64,000 nucleotides of DNA, from the NCBI RefSeq assembly GCF_021272385.1, contig NZ_JAJSDZ010000009.1:496001-560000 (forward strand), given 5' to 3'. Every line of letters begins with the position of its first letter. Position 1 is the first letter of the stretch. This document shows, in pieces, positions 37,479-45,718 of this stretch. Below the pieces are notes generated by a model that made no database searches, had not been told where the DNA came from, and was given only the letters and a program-made list of their open reading frames with translations. Made by a program: the position numbers and the translations under genes. The stretch is from Vibrio salinus. Lineage in GTDB: Bacteria; Pseudomonadota; Gammaproteobacteria; Enterobacterales; Vibrionaceae.

Positions 37479-38447
37479 ATGCAAGATGATATTACAATCT
37501 TTCTGGTACTGTTGTTTTTTGCTGTGGTATTTATTTCTCAGGCTCTGCTTATTCCGGCAGTGGGAAATCAGGCCAGACATAAACTGCTGACTCATCGCTT
37601 AAAGCAGACAGAAGCACAACTGGATGAGGAATCCCGCTCGTTATTACGGGAATTTTACCTGAAGTCTCTGTCACCGATGGATCGCAAGCTGGTGTCGATT
37701 ACTTTTTTTGCCAATATGCAGAAAAAGCTGGAAATGGCGGGATTAAGCATTTCTTTGTCCAGGTTGCTGGGGATCACTCTGGCCGTAGATATTTTGATAT
37801 GTCTGACGTTGTTTGGATTTGATCAGCCATGGTATGTCATTTTGTTTGCCTTTTCGGTTGTGTGGATCATTTTGAATCTTCTGTTGGATAAACGGATTTC
37901 AGATCGGTTAACCAGTTTTGAAGAGCAGTTACCGGAAGCGCTGGATATCATGCGGCGGATGTTACAGGCCGGGATGCCGATTTCTCAGGCTATGGGGGAA
38001 GTCGGAAACGAAATGCCGGAACCGATCGGTTCTGAGTTTAAAAAGGCCTTTAATCTGCTTAATTTTGGCTACGATATGCGTCTGGCCATTATGCAGATGG
38101 CGGAACGGACTCCAACGGTATCAATCCTTGCTTTTTCCAGTGCGGTATTACTACAAAAAGAAACCGGCGGCAACTTATCGGAAAATCTGGAAAAAGTGTC
38201 CCGGGTATTACGGGCCCGTTTTAAATTGCAGCGGAAAATTAAGACCATTTCAGCAGAAAGCCGTATGTCGGCGTGGATACTGATTCTGGCGCCTTTCATC
38301 CTGTTTCTGGCAATGACGGTCATTCAGCCGGACAACGCGTCTTTACTTTATAAAGATCCCAGGGGGATCAAGCTGATCACATTCGGGGTGATCAGCTTAT
38401 TCTTCGGTGCCTTATGGATGCGGAAAATCATCAATTTCGAGGTGTGA
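37479..38447 (+). CDS. tadB: Tad inner-membrane platform protein TadB
   Basis: This 322-residue protein has hydrophobic segments at the N-terminus, about 100-135 and the C-terminus, and a GSPII F-type domain with PEALDIMRRMLQAGMPISQAM. It forms the inner-membrane platform with TadC. The AGGAGG ribosome binding site overlaps the end of cpaF. It ends one base before tadC. Confidence 0.94.
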   Translation: MQDDITIFLVLLFFAVVFISQALLIPAVGNQARHKLLTHRLKQTEAQLDEESRSLLREFYLKSLSPMDRKLVSITFFANMQKKLEMAGLSISLSRLLGITLAVDILICLTLFGFDQPWYVILFAFSVVWIILNLLLDKRISDRLTSFEEQLPEALDIMRRMLQAGMPISQAMGEVGNEMPEPIGSEFKKAFNLLNFGYDMRLAIMQMAERTPTVSILAFSSAVLLQKETGGNLSENLEKVSRVLRARFKLQRKIKTISAESRMSAWILILAPFILFLAMTVIQPDNASLLYKDPRGIKLITFGVISLFFGALWMRKIINFEV

Positions 38448-38448
38448 T

Positions 38449-39402
38449 ATGAATGACATACAAGCCTATTTTGAAGATCTGATTCGACTTGATCAGGAAA
38501 CCTTAGTTCTGGGAGGTATTTTCCTTGCTGTCACTCTGATTGCATTATCCATTGCGTTATTCTTGCTTGGTTATCGCTCTAATACCAAAAGGAAGCTGGC
38601 AGAGATACGTAAATCAATGGATGGGGAAGCCAGAGTGACCGACGGGTCCAGAAAAATAGATAATACGCTGGAATCACTGGCACCTCTTTTTTCTCCGAAA
38701 AGTCAGAAGGAGCGGGATTCGGTTAAGAATCAACTGATGCACGCCGGTTTCCACGAATCTAGCGTTCTGACTCAGTTTTATGCGCTTAAAATGATGACCA
38801 CCGTGATTGGTGTCGGAGCGGCGGCGGGTATTTTCTTTTTTGGTACGGATATTCCCTATTCGAATCTGCTTATGATTGTGGCGGCAGCGACCGGTTTGTT
38901 CTTACCTAATTTTGTCCTGCATCAGTTAGTGAAGAAACGGCAGTCAAAAATACGTAATGCCATTCCGGATGCGCTTGATTTGCTCGTGGTCTGCACGGAG
39001 TCTGGGCTCGGTTTTAATTCCGCGCTGAAAAAAGTTTCAGAAGAGCTGGAAATTTCACATCCGGATTTTGCGGATGAGCTTGATACAGTCTGTGCCAAAG
39101 TGAATTCCGGCGTTGAGCTGAATGATGCGTTTGAAGAGTTAGTCAAACGGACGGGTGTTACCGAGATTATGGGGTTGGTGAAGATGTTGGCGCATGCATC
39201 CCGGATTGGTGGCAGTCTGGCTCAGACATTGCGTGAATATACGGAAGACTACCGGGATCGGCGAAATCAGGAGATTGAAGAGATTGCGGCAAAAATTCCG
39301 ACCAAAATGATTTTTCCACTGTTGATCTTTATCTGGCCCTGTTTCTTTATCGTTGCTGTCGGGCCGTCCATTTTATTCCTTCTTGATGCCCTGGGAGCTT
39401 AA
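38449..39402 (+). CDS. tadC: Tad inner-membrane platform protein TadC
   Basis: This 317-residue GSPII F-type membrane protein has the motif IPDALDLLVVCTESGLGFNSAL and a C-terminal helix (MIFPLLIFIWPCFFIVAVGPSI). It partners TadB. The ATG at 38449 lies one base after the tadB stop, with GAGGTG before it; the longer open frame upstream overlaps tadB and is not used. Confidence 0.94.
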   Translation: MNDIQAYFEDLIRLDQETLVLGGIFLAVTLIALSIALFLLGYRSNTKRKLAEIRKSMDGEARVTDGSRKIDNTLESLAPLFSPKSQKERDSVKNQLMHAGFHESSVLTQFYALKMMTTVIGVGAAAGIFFFGTDIPYSNLLMIVAAATGLFLPNFVLHQLVKKRQSKIRNAIPDALDLLVVCTESGLGFNSALKKVSEELEISHPDFADELDTVCAKVNSGVELNDAFEELVKRTGVTEIMGLVKMLAHASRIGGSLAQTLREYTEDYRDRRNQEIEEIAAKIPTKMIFPLLIFIWPCFFIVAVGPSILFLLDALGA

Positions 39403-39415
39403 CTGGAGTGGTGTT

Positions 39416-40420
39416 ATGAATATAAAAATAGTAATGGTATGTACTGCTGCGTTTCTGTTTGTGGGGTGTGCCGGTCACTCGAAGCAAAATACGATGCCTT
39501 TTGACAGCGAATTGTATGACGGTCAGGAAGTTGAAAGTTTTAATCTGAAAGACGCGCCGAAAACAGAAACGGAAGCAATAAAACGGGGAGATAAGGCTCT
39601 GGGGCAGAACAATGTGGATCTGGCGTTGTATGAATACATCCGTTCTCTGAAGCTACCAAAAGGGGTACATAAAGATAAAACGCTTTATACCATTGGGCAG
39701 ATACATCAGTCCCGTCAGAATATTGCTCTGGCAGAGAAAGCTTATCTGATGGCATTAAAAGAAAATCCGGATAATGTGAAAGTACTGGAGCAACTGGGGG
39801 CGAATTTCAGTAAACAGGGTGATGTCGCGCAGGGTAAAAGCTATTTTCTCAGAGCCATTAATGCGGATCAACTGAGGATGAAAGCTGGAAGTCAACAGAT
39901 AAAAGAGCCATTAACGTCAACCCGTATTAACGGCCTGACAGTTGATAATCAATCTCCGATCGTTGCTTATATGGGACTGGGGATATTATATGATGTCGAT
40001 AATAAGCACGCTCTGGCACAGGGTTTTTACCGGAAAGCGCTTACTATTGATCCTAAGTCAGCGAAAGGCCTCATTAATATGGGGTATTCTTATTACATGA
40101 GCGGGGATTATGGTGAAGCCGCAAGGACCACCATAGCAGCGTTAAAACTGGCGAAAAACAATGAAAAGGCTCAGAATAATCTGGCTTTGATTTATCTGGC
40201 TCAGAATAAAGTACAAAAGGCCTTGGGTGTCTTTATGAGCAGCATGGAAGACTATCAGGCCTTAAATAATGTCGGGTATTTTCTGATGCTACAGGGTAAA
40301 CCGGAAATGGCCATTCCTTATCTTCAGCAGGCTATTGATAAAAATCCGGTTTACTACCAGTTAGCCAATGAAAATCTAAAGAGAGCACTGGCTGAAATCC
40401 GGGCAAAAGACCGTAATTAA
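39416..40420 (+). CDS. tadD: TPR lipoprotein TadD
   Basis: This 334-residue protein has a lipoprotein signal (MNIKIVMVCTAAFLFVGC, lipid Cys18) and a series of tetratricopeptide repeats from about residue 60 onward, for example ALYEYIRSLK, AEKAYLMALKENPD, AQGFYRKALTIDPKSA and AIPYLQQAIDKNPVY. TadD is the outer-membrane-associated lipoprotein needed for secretin assembly in Tad systems. TGGAGTGG precedes the ATG. It is the last gene of the Tad operon. Confidence 0.92.
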   Translation: MNIKIVMVCTAAFLFVGCAGHSKQNTMPFDSELYDGQEVESFNLKDAPKTETEAIKRGDKALGQNNVDLALYEYIRSLKLPKGVHKDKTLYTIGQIHQSRQNIALAEKAYLMALKENPDNVKVLEQLGANFSKQGDVAQGKSYFLRAINADQLRMKAGSQQIKEPLTSTRINGLTVDNQSPIVAYMGLGILYDVDNKHALAQGFYRKALTIDPKSAKGLINMGYSYYMSGDYGEAARTTIAALKLAKNNEKAQNNLALIYLAQNKVQKALGVFMSSMEDYQALNNVGYFLMLQGKPEMAIPYLQQAIDKNPVYYQLANENLKRALAEIRAKDRN

Positions 40421-40475
40421 AGTTTTATATTATTAATATCCCGGAGACAGTATTCCGGCTTATTTTTCCCAGATA
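40421..40475. terminator. Possible weak terminator after tadD
   Basis: CCGGA (40441-40445) can pair with TCCGG (about 40454-40458), followed by CTTATTTTT. The stem is only five pairs and the T-tract overlaps the end of the convergent synthetase gene. It is the only candidate stop for the long Tad transcript. Confidence 0.4.
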
Positions 40476-42139
40476 ATAAGCTGATTTTTCGGCCAGTTTG
40501 ATGCGATAAACTGATATTTATTTTCCAGTACCCGGCGCTTTATTTTGAGCGTCGGTGTCAGTATTTCATTTTCGACAGACCAGTCCTCTTTTGCGATGAG
40601 CACGCCTTTGATTTGTTCATGAGAATCAAGCTTTTCATTTATTTTGTGAATGATGGCTGAAATGGACTTTTCATAGCGGGCCTGATCCATCTTTTTGAAC
40701 TTAAATGGCACAATGAGTAAGATTGGAGATGGCTGTCCGGAACCTATAAGACATAGGGACTCGAGTTTAAGTTTTTCCGAAATAAAGTGTTCGATTGGTT
40801 GCGGTGATACAAATTTGCCTTTTGCCGTTTTAAAAGAGTCGGCTTTTCTACCCAGAATATAGAGATAATCTTCGGTATCTTTTTCTCCTAAATCACCGGT
40901 TCTCAGCCATCCTTCAGACGTAAATGCTTCGTGGGTTTCATAAGGCTGCTTGTAGTATCCCGAAAATAACCCTTTGCTTTGCACCAGAAGTTCACCGTCA
41001 TCGGCAATGTGAAATGTTACGCCGGGAGCGGCAACACCGATACTTCCCAGTTTCTTTTTGTTGTAAGGGAAATTGAGCGAGCCCAATGCCAGACTTTCCG
41101 TCATTCCCCAGGCCTCGGTGATATGCAATCCTAGCTGGTGATACCATTTTAGTATTGTCGGCGATATGGGTGCTGAGCCGCATCCCAGGACTCTGGCTTT
41201 ATCCAGCCCTAACTCCTGAGCAATTCGGTTTTTTATTAACTGGCGGACAAAAGGCGTTTTCAGAGCTATGGACAAGGCTAACGGTGATATTTTACTGGTA
41301 ATACGTTGCTGAAAAAGCGTCCATAAGCGGGGAACCGACAGAAAGAGGGTCGGCTGTTGCATCTTTACATCATTGATAAACGTATCCAGAGATTCCGGAA
41401 AAGCAACACTCAGGCCTGTTTCAATGGACGTTCCTAAAATATAGACCCGCTCTGTGATATGAGAAAGAGGAAGATAGGAAAATAGACGGTCATCGTGTTC
41501 GATACCGATTAAATTGGTAATTTGATTCACTGACCAGGTGAAAGCACTGTAGCTGAGTATTGCACCTTTAGGTGTGCCGGAGGTGCCGGAGGTGTATACG
41601 ATAGACATAATATCATCGTCTTCATGTGCTTTCAGATTGGGTAAATCGGCATTGGATTGACGGATGATATCTTCATACTGGTAACGGCAATTCATTGAGA
41701 GCGGATAAGGGAACGAAATTGTTGTTATGTTCGGTAACATTTCCAGTGCCTGCTCAGTCTCCTGAGTTGAGTCCAGCTTTCCGACAAATAAAAACGTTGT
41801 TTCGCTGTGTTTAAGGCAATAGGAAATGGTTTCTCTGTTGGTGGTCGGGAAAATGGGTACGCTGATAAAGTGCCCTAACATGCAGGCAAAATCATAGATA
41901 AACCACTCAGCGCAGTTTTTGGAAATAATGGCGACCTTATCGCCGGGGGCTGCACCAAGTTGTTTCAGTCCATTTGCCAGAGCCGCAGATTTTGTCATCA
42001 CATCCGCGAAGGTATAGGTATGAAACTGGCGATTAATTATCTGTTTTAAATAAATTTCATCCGGACGGTCTTTTGCCCATCGACTGAGATGTTCATCCGG
42101 TGTGAGCAACTGGCTGGATATTTCGGGTGTCGTCACCAT
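40460..42139 (-). CDS. AMP-dependent acyl-CoA synthetase (long-chain type)
   Basis: This enzyme of about 559 residues activates carboxylic acids, probably fatty acids, via an acyl-AMP. It has the AMP-binding P-loop motif YTSGTSGTPKGAIL, the ITEAWGMTES motif and the hinge segment EGWLRTGDLGEKD...YLYILGRKADSFKTAKGKFVSPQPIE, typical of long-chain acyl-CoA synthetases of the FAA1 type. The start is ATG 42139 (MVTTPE); a TTG nine bases upstream is less likely. It is the last of three genes behind the HD-GYP-like and AraC genes. The chain length used cannot be told. Confidence 0.88.
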   Translation of the reverse strand: MVTTPEISSQLLTPDEHLSRWAKDRPDEIYLKQIINRQFHTYTFADVMTKSAALANGLKQLGAAPGDKVAIISKNCAEWFIYDFACMLGHFISVPIFPTTNRETISYCLKHSETTFLFVGKLDSTQETEQALEMLPNITTISFPYPLSMNCRYQYEDIIRQSNADLPNLKAHEDDDIMSIVYTSGTSGTPKGAILSYSAFTWSVNQITNLIGIEHDDRLFSYLPLSHITERVYILGTSIETGLSVAFPESLDTFINDVKMQQPTLFLSVPRLWTLFQQRITSKISPLALSIALKTPFVRQLIKNRIAQELGLDKARVLGCGSAPISPTILKWYHQLGLHITEAWGMTESLALGSLNFPYNKKKLGSIGVAAPGVTFHIADDGELLVQSKGLFSGYYKQPYETHEAFTSEGWLRTGDLGEKDTEDYLYILGRKADSFKTAKGKFVSPQPIEHFISEKLKLESLCLIGSGQPSPILLIVPFKFKKMDQARYEKSISAIIHKINEKLDSHEQIKGVLIAKEDWSVENEILTPTLKIKRRVLENKYQFIASNWPKNQLIIWEK

Positions 42140-42172
42140 AAAAATCAATATGCATTTTGTTGATATGTGTAT

Positions 42173-42913
42173 CTATGAACTTAATGCTAAAACCTTATAT
42201 TTTCCAGGGCTCATGCCGACTTTTTTCTTAAAAATCCGGTTGAAATAAGAAAGATCTTTATAACCACATTGAAGGGCAACAACAGCTATTTTTGTATTGG
42301 GTTGTTCTATCAGCAGTCGTTTGGCAAAGGCAATGCGTTTTCTGCACAGGTAATTCCGAAAAGAAACACCTAATAAGTTGTGGAATGTTCTGGAAAAATA
42401 CGCCACGGAGTAACCGTATTGATCGGCAATATCATCTTCTCTCAGCTCTTCTGACAGCTGCATCTCCATCATATACAGTAACGAAAAGATGGAATCAGAA
42501 TTAAGTGGCTCAGTGATAGTGATATCGTTGTTTTTCTGTTTTGACATCGGAGCTATATCGAGTGAATTAAATTCCCGGATAACGGCAGATAGTAACCGGA
42601 ATGGAGGGGCTGAACCGGTCTGAAAGTTGATAAGCCAGACACCCGGATACAGAGAAATCAGCGGTACTGAAAAGTTGGAAAGACAAAGCAGTACATAGCC
42701 TTTCTGGCGGTATGTGAGTAAGTACGTTTTTAAATCTGCAGTCAGGGTAGCGTCTGTGATTCTGATTACCGCAATTTTGCTATGATCCTGAGCATGATCA
42801 GAGACCTGAGTCGGGTGAACAAAGCAAAAATAGGCTTCTAAAGCATCTTTTACATTGGATGGTAACTGGCTGAGTGGATCGCCAAACGTATGGGCAAGGT
42901 ATTTATCAAACAT
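42173..42913 (-). CDS. AraC-family regulator (paralogue of the flp-side regulator)
   Basis: This 246-residue protein has a C-terminal AraC domain (about 145-245) with ADQYGYSVAYFSRTFHNLLGVSFRNY and VVALQCGYKDLSYFNRIFKKKVGMSP. The match to the AraC protein at 26795-27544 is strong in this half (SxxYFS, GxSFxNY, QCGYxDxSYFxRIFKK), and both have an N-terminal half of unknown fold and the same total length. Its gene starts five bases after the HD-GYP-like stop, so they are cotranscribed. It may control this operon or the Tad operon. Confidence 0.87.
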   Translation of the reverse strand: MFDKYLAHTFGDPLSQLPSNVKDALEAYFCFVHPTQVSDHAQDHSKIAVIRITDATLTADLKTYLLTYRQKGYVLLCLSNFSVPLISLYPGVWLINFQTGSAPPFRLLSAVIREFNSLDIAPMSKQKNNDITITEPLNSDSIFSLLYMMEMQLSEELREDDIADQYGYSVAYFSRTFHNLLGVSFRNYLCRKRIAFAKRLLIEQPNTKIAVVALQCGYKDLSYFNRIFKKKVGMSPGKYKVLALSS

Positions 42914-42918
42914 GTGAG

Positions 42919-44076
42919 TTAATGTTTTATTTCCATGTCGCTGGGATCCGTTTCGGGATATTCGTTAATAATATCGCTCAATTTTTGTTGGTGCTGTCTT
43001 AAGGCATTAACACAGTGGTTGTCGATTTCTCCTCCTGAAACCATTTTTTCTAATTCCAGCAAAGCGTAAGCCACAGAACAGGCCTGTTTGTATGGCCTGT
43101 GACTGGTTAATGCGTCAAAGATATTGGCAACAGCAATAATTCGGGCGGATACCGGTATTTGCTCTCCCTGTAACCCAAATGGGTAGCCGGTGCCGTTTAA
43201 CCGTTCCTGATAGTACGAAATGATTTCTTTCAGTATATTCAAACACGCATGAGAACTACAGCCTGTTTTTGAGATAATCTCTTCAACGATGTTAATACCT
43301 TTTTCAATGTGGTCGTAAACTTTGTCTTTTTCTGATTTTTGTAAATTCGCACATTTTTGCAGAACAGAGGGTGCAATGCTCAATTTCCCGATATCGTGAA
43401 AGCGTGAAAATATGATGATGTTTTCAATTTCTTCATCGCTTAATTCATAGACATGAGACACGCCGGTCGCAATCAGCTTAGTGTAATAATGCATCCGTTG
43501 CTGATGGTCTTTTAGTTGCGCCATGTGTCTTGGCTGTCGCTGTATGGTGCTGTTGGCGGCATCAAAAATAGTATGTACGGTTTCGTATTCCCATGTTGCT
43601 GCCTGCACAATAATATCGATGAAAGGCAGTAATTTTTCCTGAATATCATTGGTAAAATAATTTTCCACAGTGGCATTGATGAAAATAAATCCAATCAGGT
43701 CTTCTTCAAGGTAGGTGGGAATGGTCAGAGAGGATTTCAGGCCCTGTTCGATTAGCCATTGGTTATGATGGCTGGTGTTATCTAAATCTGAATCAAAGTT
43801 GTCAATAACACGGAACTTATGGTTTTCGGCGCATTCTTTCAGGGTAGGCAGGGAACTAAGTTTGTGTTCATAATGACGTAAAATACCTGTGCAGTACTGA
43901 GCACTGTCGGCATAGGTTTTGACCAGATCCGTGCTTTGTTCGTACAGAGCAAATGAAATTCGGTCTATTTGGGGAAAGTCGGATTGAATTTGATGAAGAA
44001 CTTCAATAAGTTGCTGGCTTAAAGACCCTTTCCAGAAGGAAGGTCTTTTATGATCTTTTCTTGATAAAGTTCTCAT
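42919..44076 (-). CDS. GAF-like plus degenerate HD-GYP domain protein
   Basis: This is a 385-residue soluble protein. Residues about 20-165 look like a GAF sensor domain; residues about 185-375 are an HD-GYP domain. HD is kept (His227-Asp228, FHDIGKLS), as are the next histidine (His256) and the GYP signature (297-299). But the His-His pair normally just before the conserved Glu (E291) is Tyr289-Gln290, and the aspartate of VADVFDAL is Asn318. So several metal ligands are lost and phosphodiesterase activity is doubtful; it may sense c-di-GMP or act by contact. It is first of a three-gene operon with AraC and the acyl-CoA synthetase. Confidence 0.85.
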   Translation of the reverse strand: MRTLSRKDHKRPSFWKGSLSQQLIEVLHQIQSDFPQIDRISFALYEQSTDLVKTYADSAQYCTGILRHYEHKLSSLPTLKECAENHKFRVIDNFDSDLDNTSHHNQWLIEQGLKSSLTIPTYLEEDLIGFIFINATVENYFTNDIQEKLLPFIDIIVQAATWEYETVHTIFDAANSTIQRQPRHMAQLKDHQQRMHYYTKLIATGVSHVYELSDEEIENIIIFSRFHDIGKLSIAPSVLQKCANLQKSEKDKVYDHIEKGINIVEEIISKTGCSSHACLNILKEIISYYQERLNGTGYPFGLQGEQIPVSARIIAVANIFDALTSHRPYKQACSVAYALLELEKMVSGGEIDNHCVNALRQHQQKLSDIINEYPETDPSDMEIKH

Positions 44077-44556
44077 GACTATCCCCCCTAATAATCATTA
44101 TTTCCCGTTTGCTACTTTCCTATTTAAGTGTAGGCAAAAATGAATGTTTTTGGTGAGTAAATTATCAAAATGACGTATCAGTCACAGTAGAAATAAATTT
44201 ATTGAAAAATGAAATAACCATTTCTTTTTAAAATGGTCTATAACCCTTTTAAAATGAAATAACCATTTCTTTTTAAAAGGGTTATAGACCATTTTTTATC
44301 AACATTTTTGTCATTACTATTTAATTGTCGAAAGCATGAAAATGAATGTTTTTATGCTACTTAGCTTGCCTTATCCGTCTTTACGTTTTGTTACTGATTC
44401 TTAATATAGAATGATGACGTTGAGAATCAGTGACTTGCCTGAATACGGATCATTTTAGTTGAATTTATTGTAAATTTGACTGAAATATAACCAGAAAGTT
44501 CAAAAAATCGTGCCGGAACATTTTTGTCTATTTTGATCTTGGTGTTATCCATCTAT
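44077..44556. other. Intergenic region with repeats upstream of the HD-GYP-like operon
   Basis: This 480 bp AT-rich stretch has no gene. It should contain the promoter of the HD-GYP-like operon (minus strand). It holds the compound repeat at 44206-44295, described separately, and a perfect 9 bp inverted repeat ACTGATTCT (44393-44401) / AGAATCAGT (44423-44431). Confidence 0.7.
44206..44295. repeat. Compound repeat: two perfect 28 bp direct repeats interlaced with a perfect 21 bp inverted repeat
   Basis: A 28-base unit beginning AAAATGAAATAACCATTTC occurs identically at 44206-44233 and 44251-44278. After the first copy comes TGGTCTATAACCC plus TTTT (44234-44250). After the second comes its reverse complement GGGTTATAGACCA plus TTTT (44279-44295). 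Including the shared A/T ends, 44230-44250 and 44275-44295 are perfect 21-base inverted copies with a 24-base loop. Each 28-mer itself contains a small GAAAT/ATTTC hairpin. No transposase is nearby. Confidence 0.9.
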
Positions 44557-45018
44557 TTATTGGGCCTGTTTTTTAGCAGAGAGCATATGATAGGCAATGG
44601 CGATGACCAGATAAATAGCGATCCGTTCTGTTGAGATGAGATGCGTGGTTAAATACTGGCTGATACCGATGATGAAAAGAGGAATATATAAGCAAACTGC
44701 CGTGACAATGCCAGGTGAATATTTTCTGAGCCGAATGACACCTAAAATATGAAATCCTGCGTTAATTACCAGCATGGTTGCTACCCCCAGCCAGATTGAT
44801 GCGCCGGTTTGTGTGTTTCCGAAGTACATTGCCAGAATAATAAACCACATCATTAATGTATTTATCCAGATAAGATATTCGGGGCCCCGGCCTTTTTCCT
44901 GAGGAGGACATAATTCCCGGTACCATGCAATGAAGCCGCCCGGCCATATAAATTCTTCTGTGACATGTAACATGGCTGCAATAGCCAGCAAAATTGATAA
45001 TCCGTGAACATCCAACAT
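44557..45018 (-). CDS. HXXEE-motif membrane protein
   Basis: This 153-residue inner-membrane protein has four or five hydrophobic segments. Near the N-terminus is HVTEEFIWPGGF, the H-x-x-E-E motif defining a domain of unknown function (PF13787 type), followed by FIAWYRE. GAGGAG eight bases before the ATG at 45018 fixes the start. The frame is open further upstream, but that part is probably left over from a decayed MATE gene. It is the only intact gene between the repeat and the pseudogene remnants. Confidence 0.75.
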   Translation of the reverse strand: MLDVHGLSILLAIAAMLHVTEEFIWPGGFIAWYRELCPPQEKGRGPEYLIWINTLMMWFIILAMYFGNTQTGASIWLGVATMLVINAGFHILGVIRLRKYSPGIVTAVCLYIPLFIIGISQYLTTHLISTERIAIYLVIAIAYHMLSAKKQAQ

Positions 45019-45065
45019 AATAAATCTCTCCTCAAGTGCCATTCTGACTGGTGGTGAGACTCTAA

Positions 45066-45290
45066 TCAGTGAAGACACTGACATTTCCCACAAATCAATG
45101 ATGACATTGCAATTATAACCATTACAGCTGGAAATACGATACTGACGGCAGCAACGGCTTTGGCGACAACGTAGTGACTGAGAAACATTCTATCCATAAT
45201 TTGTAGTAGTCCGCTTATGGACATATCAACAACAGAGGGAATGCATTTCTGGCAAACAGGCGTCCGGTCGGTGCAGTGAGAAACACATTT
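45066..45290 (-). pseudogene. N-terminal remnant of a MATE-family efflux transporter
   Basis: The minus strand encodes IPSVVDMSISGLLQIMDR followed by MFLSHYVVAKAVAAVSIVFP and AVMVIIAMSSLICG. This is the pattern of the first two helices of MATE drug/sodium antiporters (IPxxxxM...LYxxxDxxFxG...LAxxSxxFPxxM). A stop at 45066-45068 cuts it off. The preceding LTAPTGRLFARNAFP-type segment lies in another frame, so there is at least one frameshift. The remaining roughly 380 residues of the family are absent. Confidence 0.68.
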
Positions 45291-45439
45291 GTCTAAGCTA
45301 TGTTCATTTTGCCTGTGAGCACCCAGAGTTGTACCGGTTAATGTTTGGGGAAGGATTTCGCAGGGCCTCTAAAGGCAGCGAAAAAGTGAAGTACTTTTTC
45401 TGTGGTCTGTTGTGCATGGATTATCATTACTTTGATTGA
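45284..45439 (+). pseudogene. Remnant of a TetR-family regulator (C-terminal domain)
   Basis: The plus strand reads HICLSYVHFACEHPELYRL then MFGEGFRRASKGSEKVKYF, ending at a stop at 45437-45439. AYxxFAxEHPxLYRLMFG is the typical beginning of the ligand domain in one large TetR subfamily. There is no start codon and no DNA-binding domain upstream. A second frame, shifted by one base (about 45429-45521), reads LIDQQFDSNADRDDIIRK and may be more of the same gene. It lies divergent to the MATE remnant, the usual arrangement of a regulator and its pump. Confidence 0.55.
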
Positions 45440-45521
45440 TCAGCAGTTTGATTCCAATGCTGATCGGGACGATATTATCCGAAAAGTACTGGCGGCTGCC
45501 GAAGCCGGTTTTATAGTTTGA

Positions 45522-45718
45522 GCTAGGGTCAGTTGAGCTTTATCGTTCGTTTGGTATAACGGTCTCTTTTGTGACTTTTCGCAGCATTTTTAAAGAAGTT
45601 GCTGAGAATTTTGTTGCATTTATTGGAAAACTATTTCTAAAAAAATCAGAATAATAAATGTCGTTTGTTAACTTATTGATTATAATTATAACCCTAAATG
45701 GATTTTTTAGGGATAGCA
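45522..45718. promoter_or_regulatory. Upstream region of the large HD-GYP gene
   Basis: This AT-rich sequence after the pseudogene remnants presumably contains the promoter of the following gene. AGGG about six bases before 45719 is its ribosome binding site. I see no clear regulator site. The stretch 45019-45065, left of the remnants, holds only decayed sequence and the ribosome binding site of the HXXEE gene. Confidence 0.5.

Noticed and set aside
44206..44295. CRISPR array or insertion-sequence end
   Set aside because: Only two direct copies exist, their followers are inverted copies of each other and not unrelated spacers, and there are no cas or transposase genes nearby.
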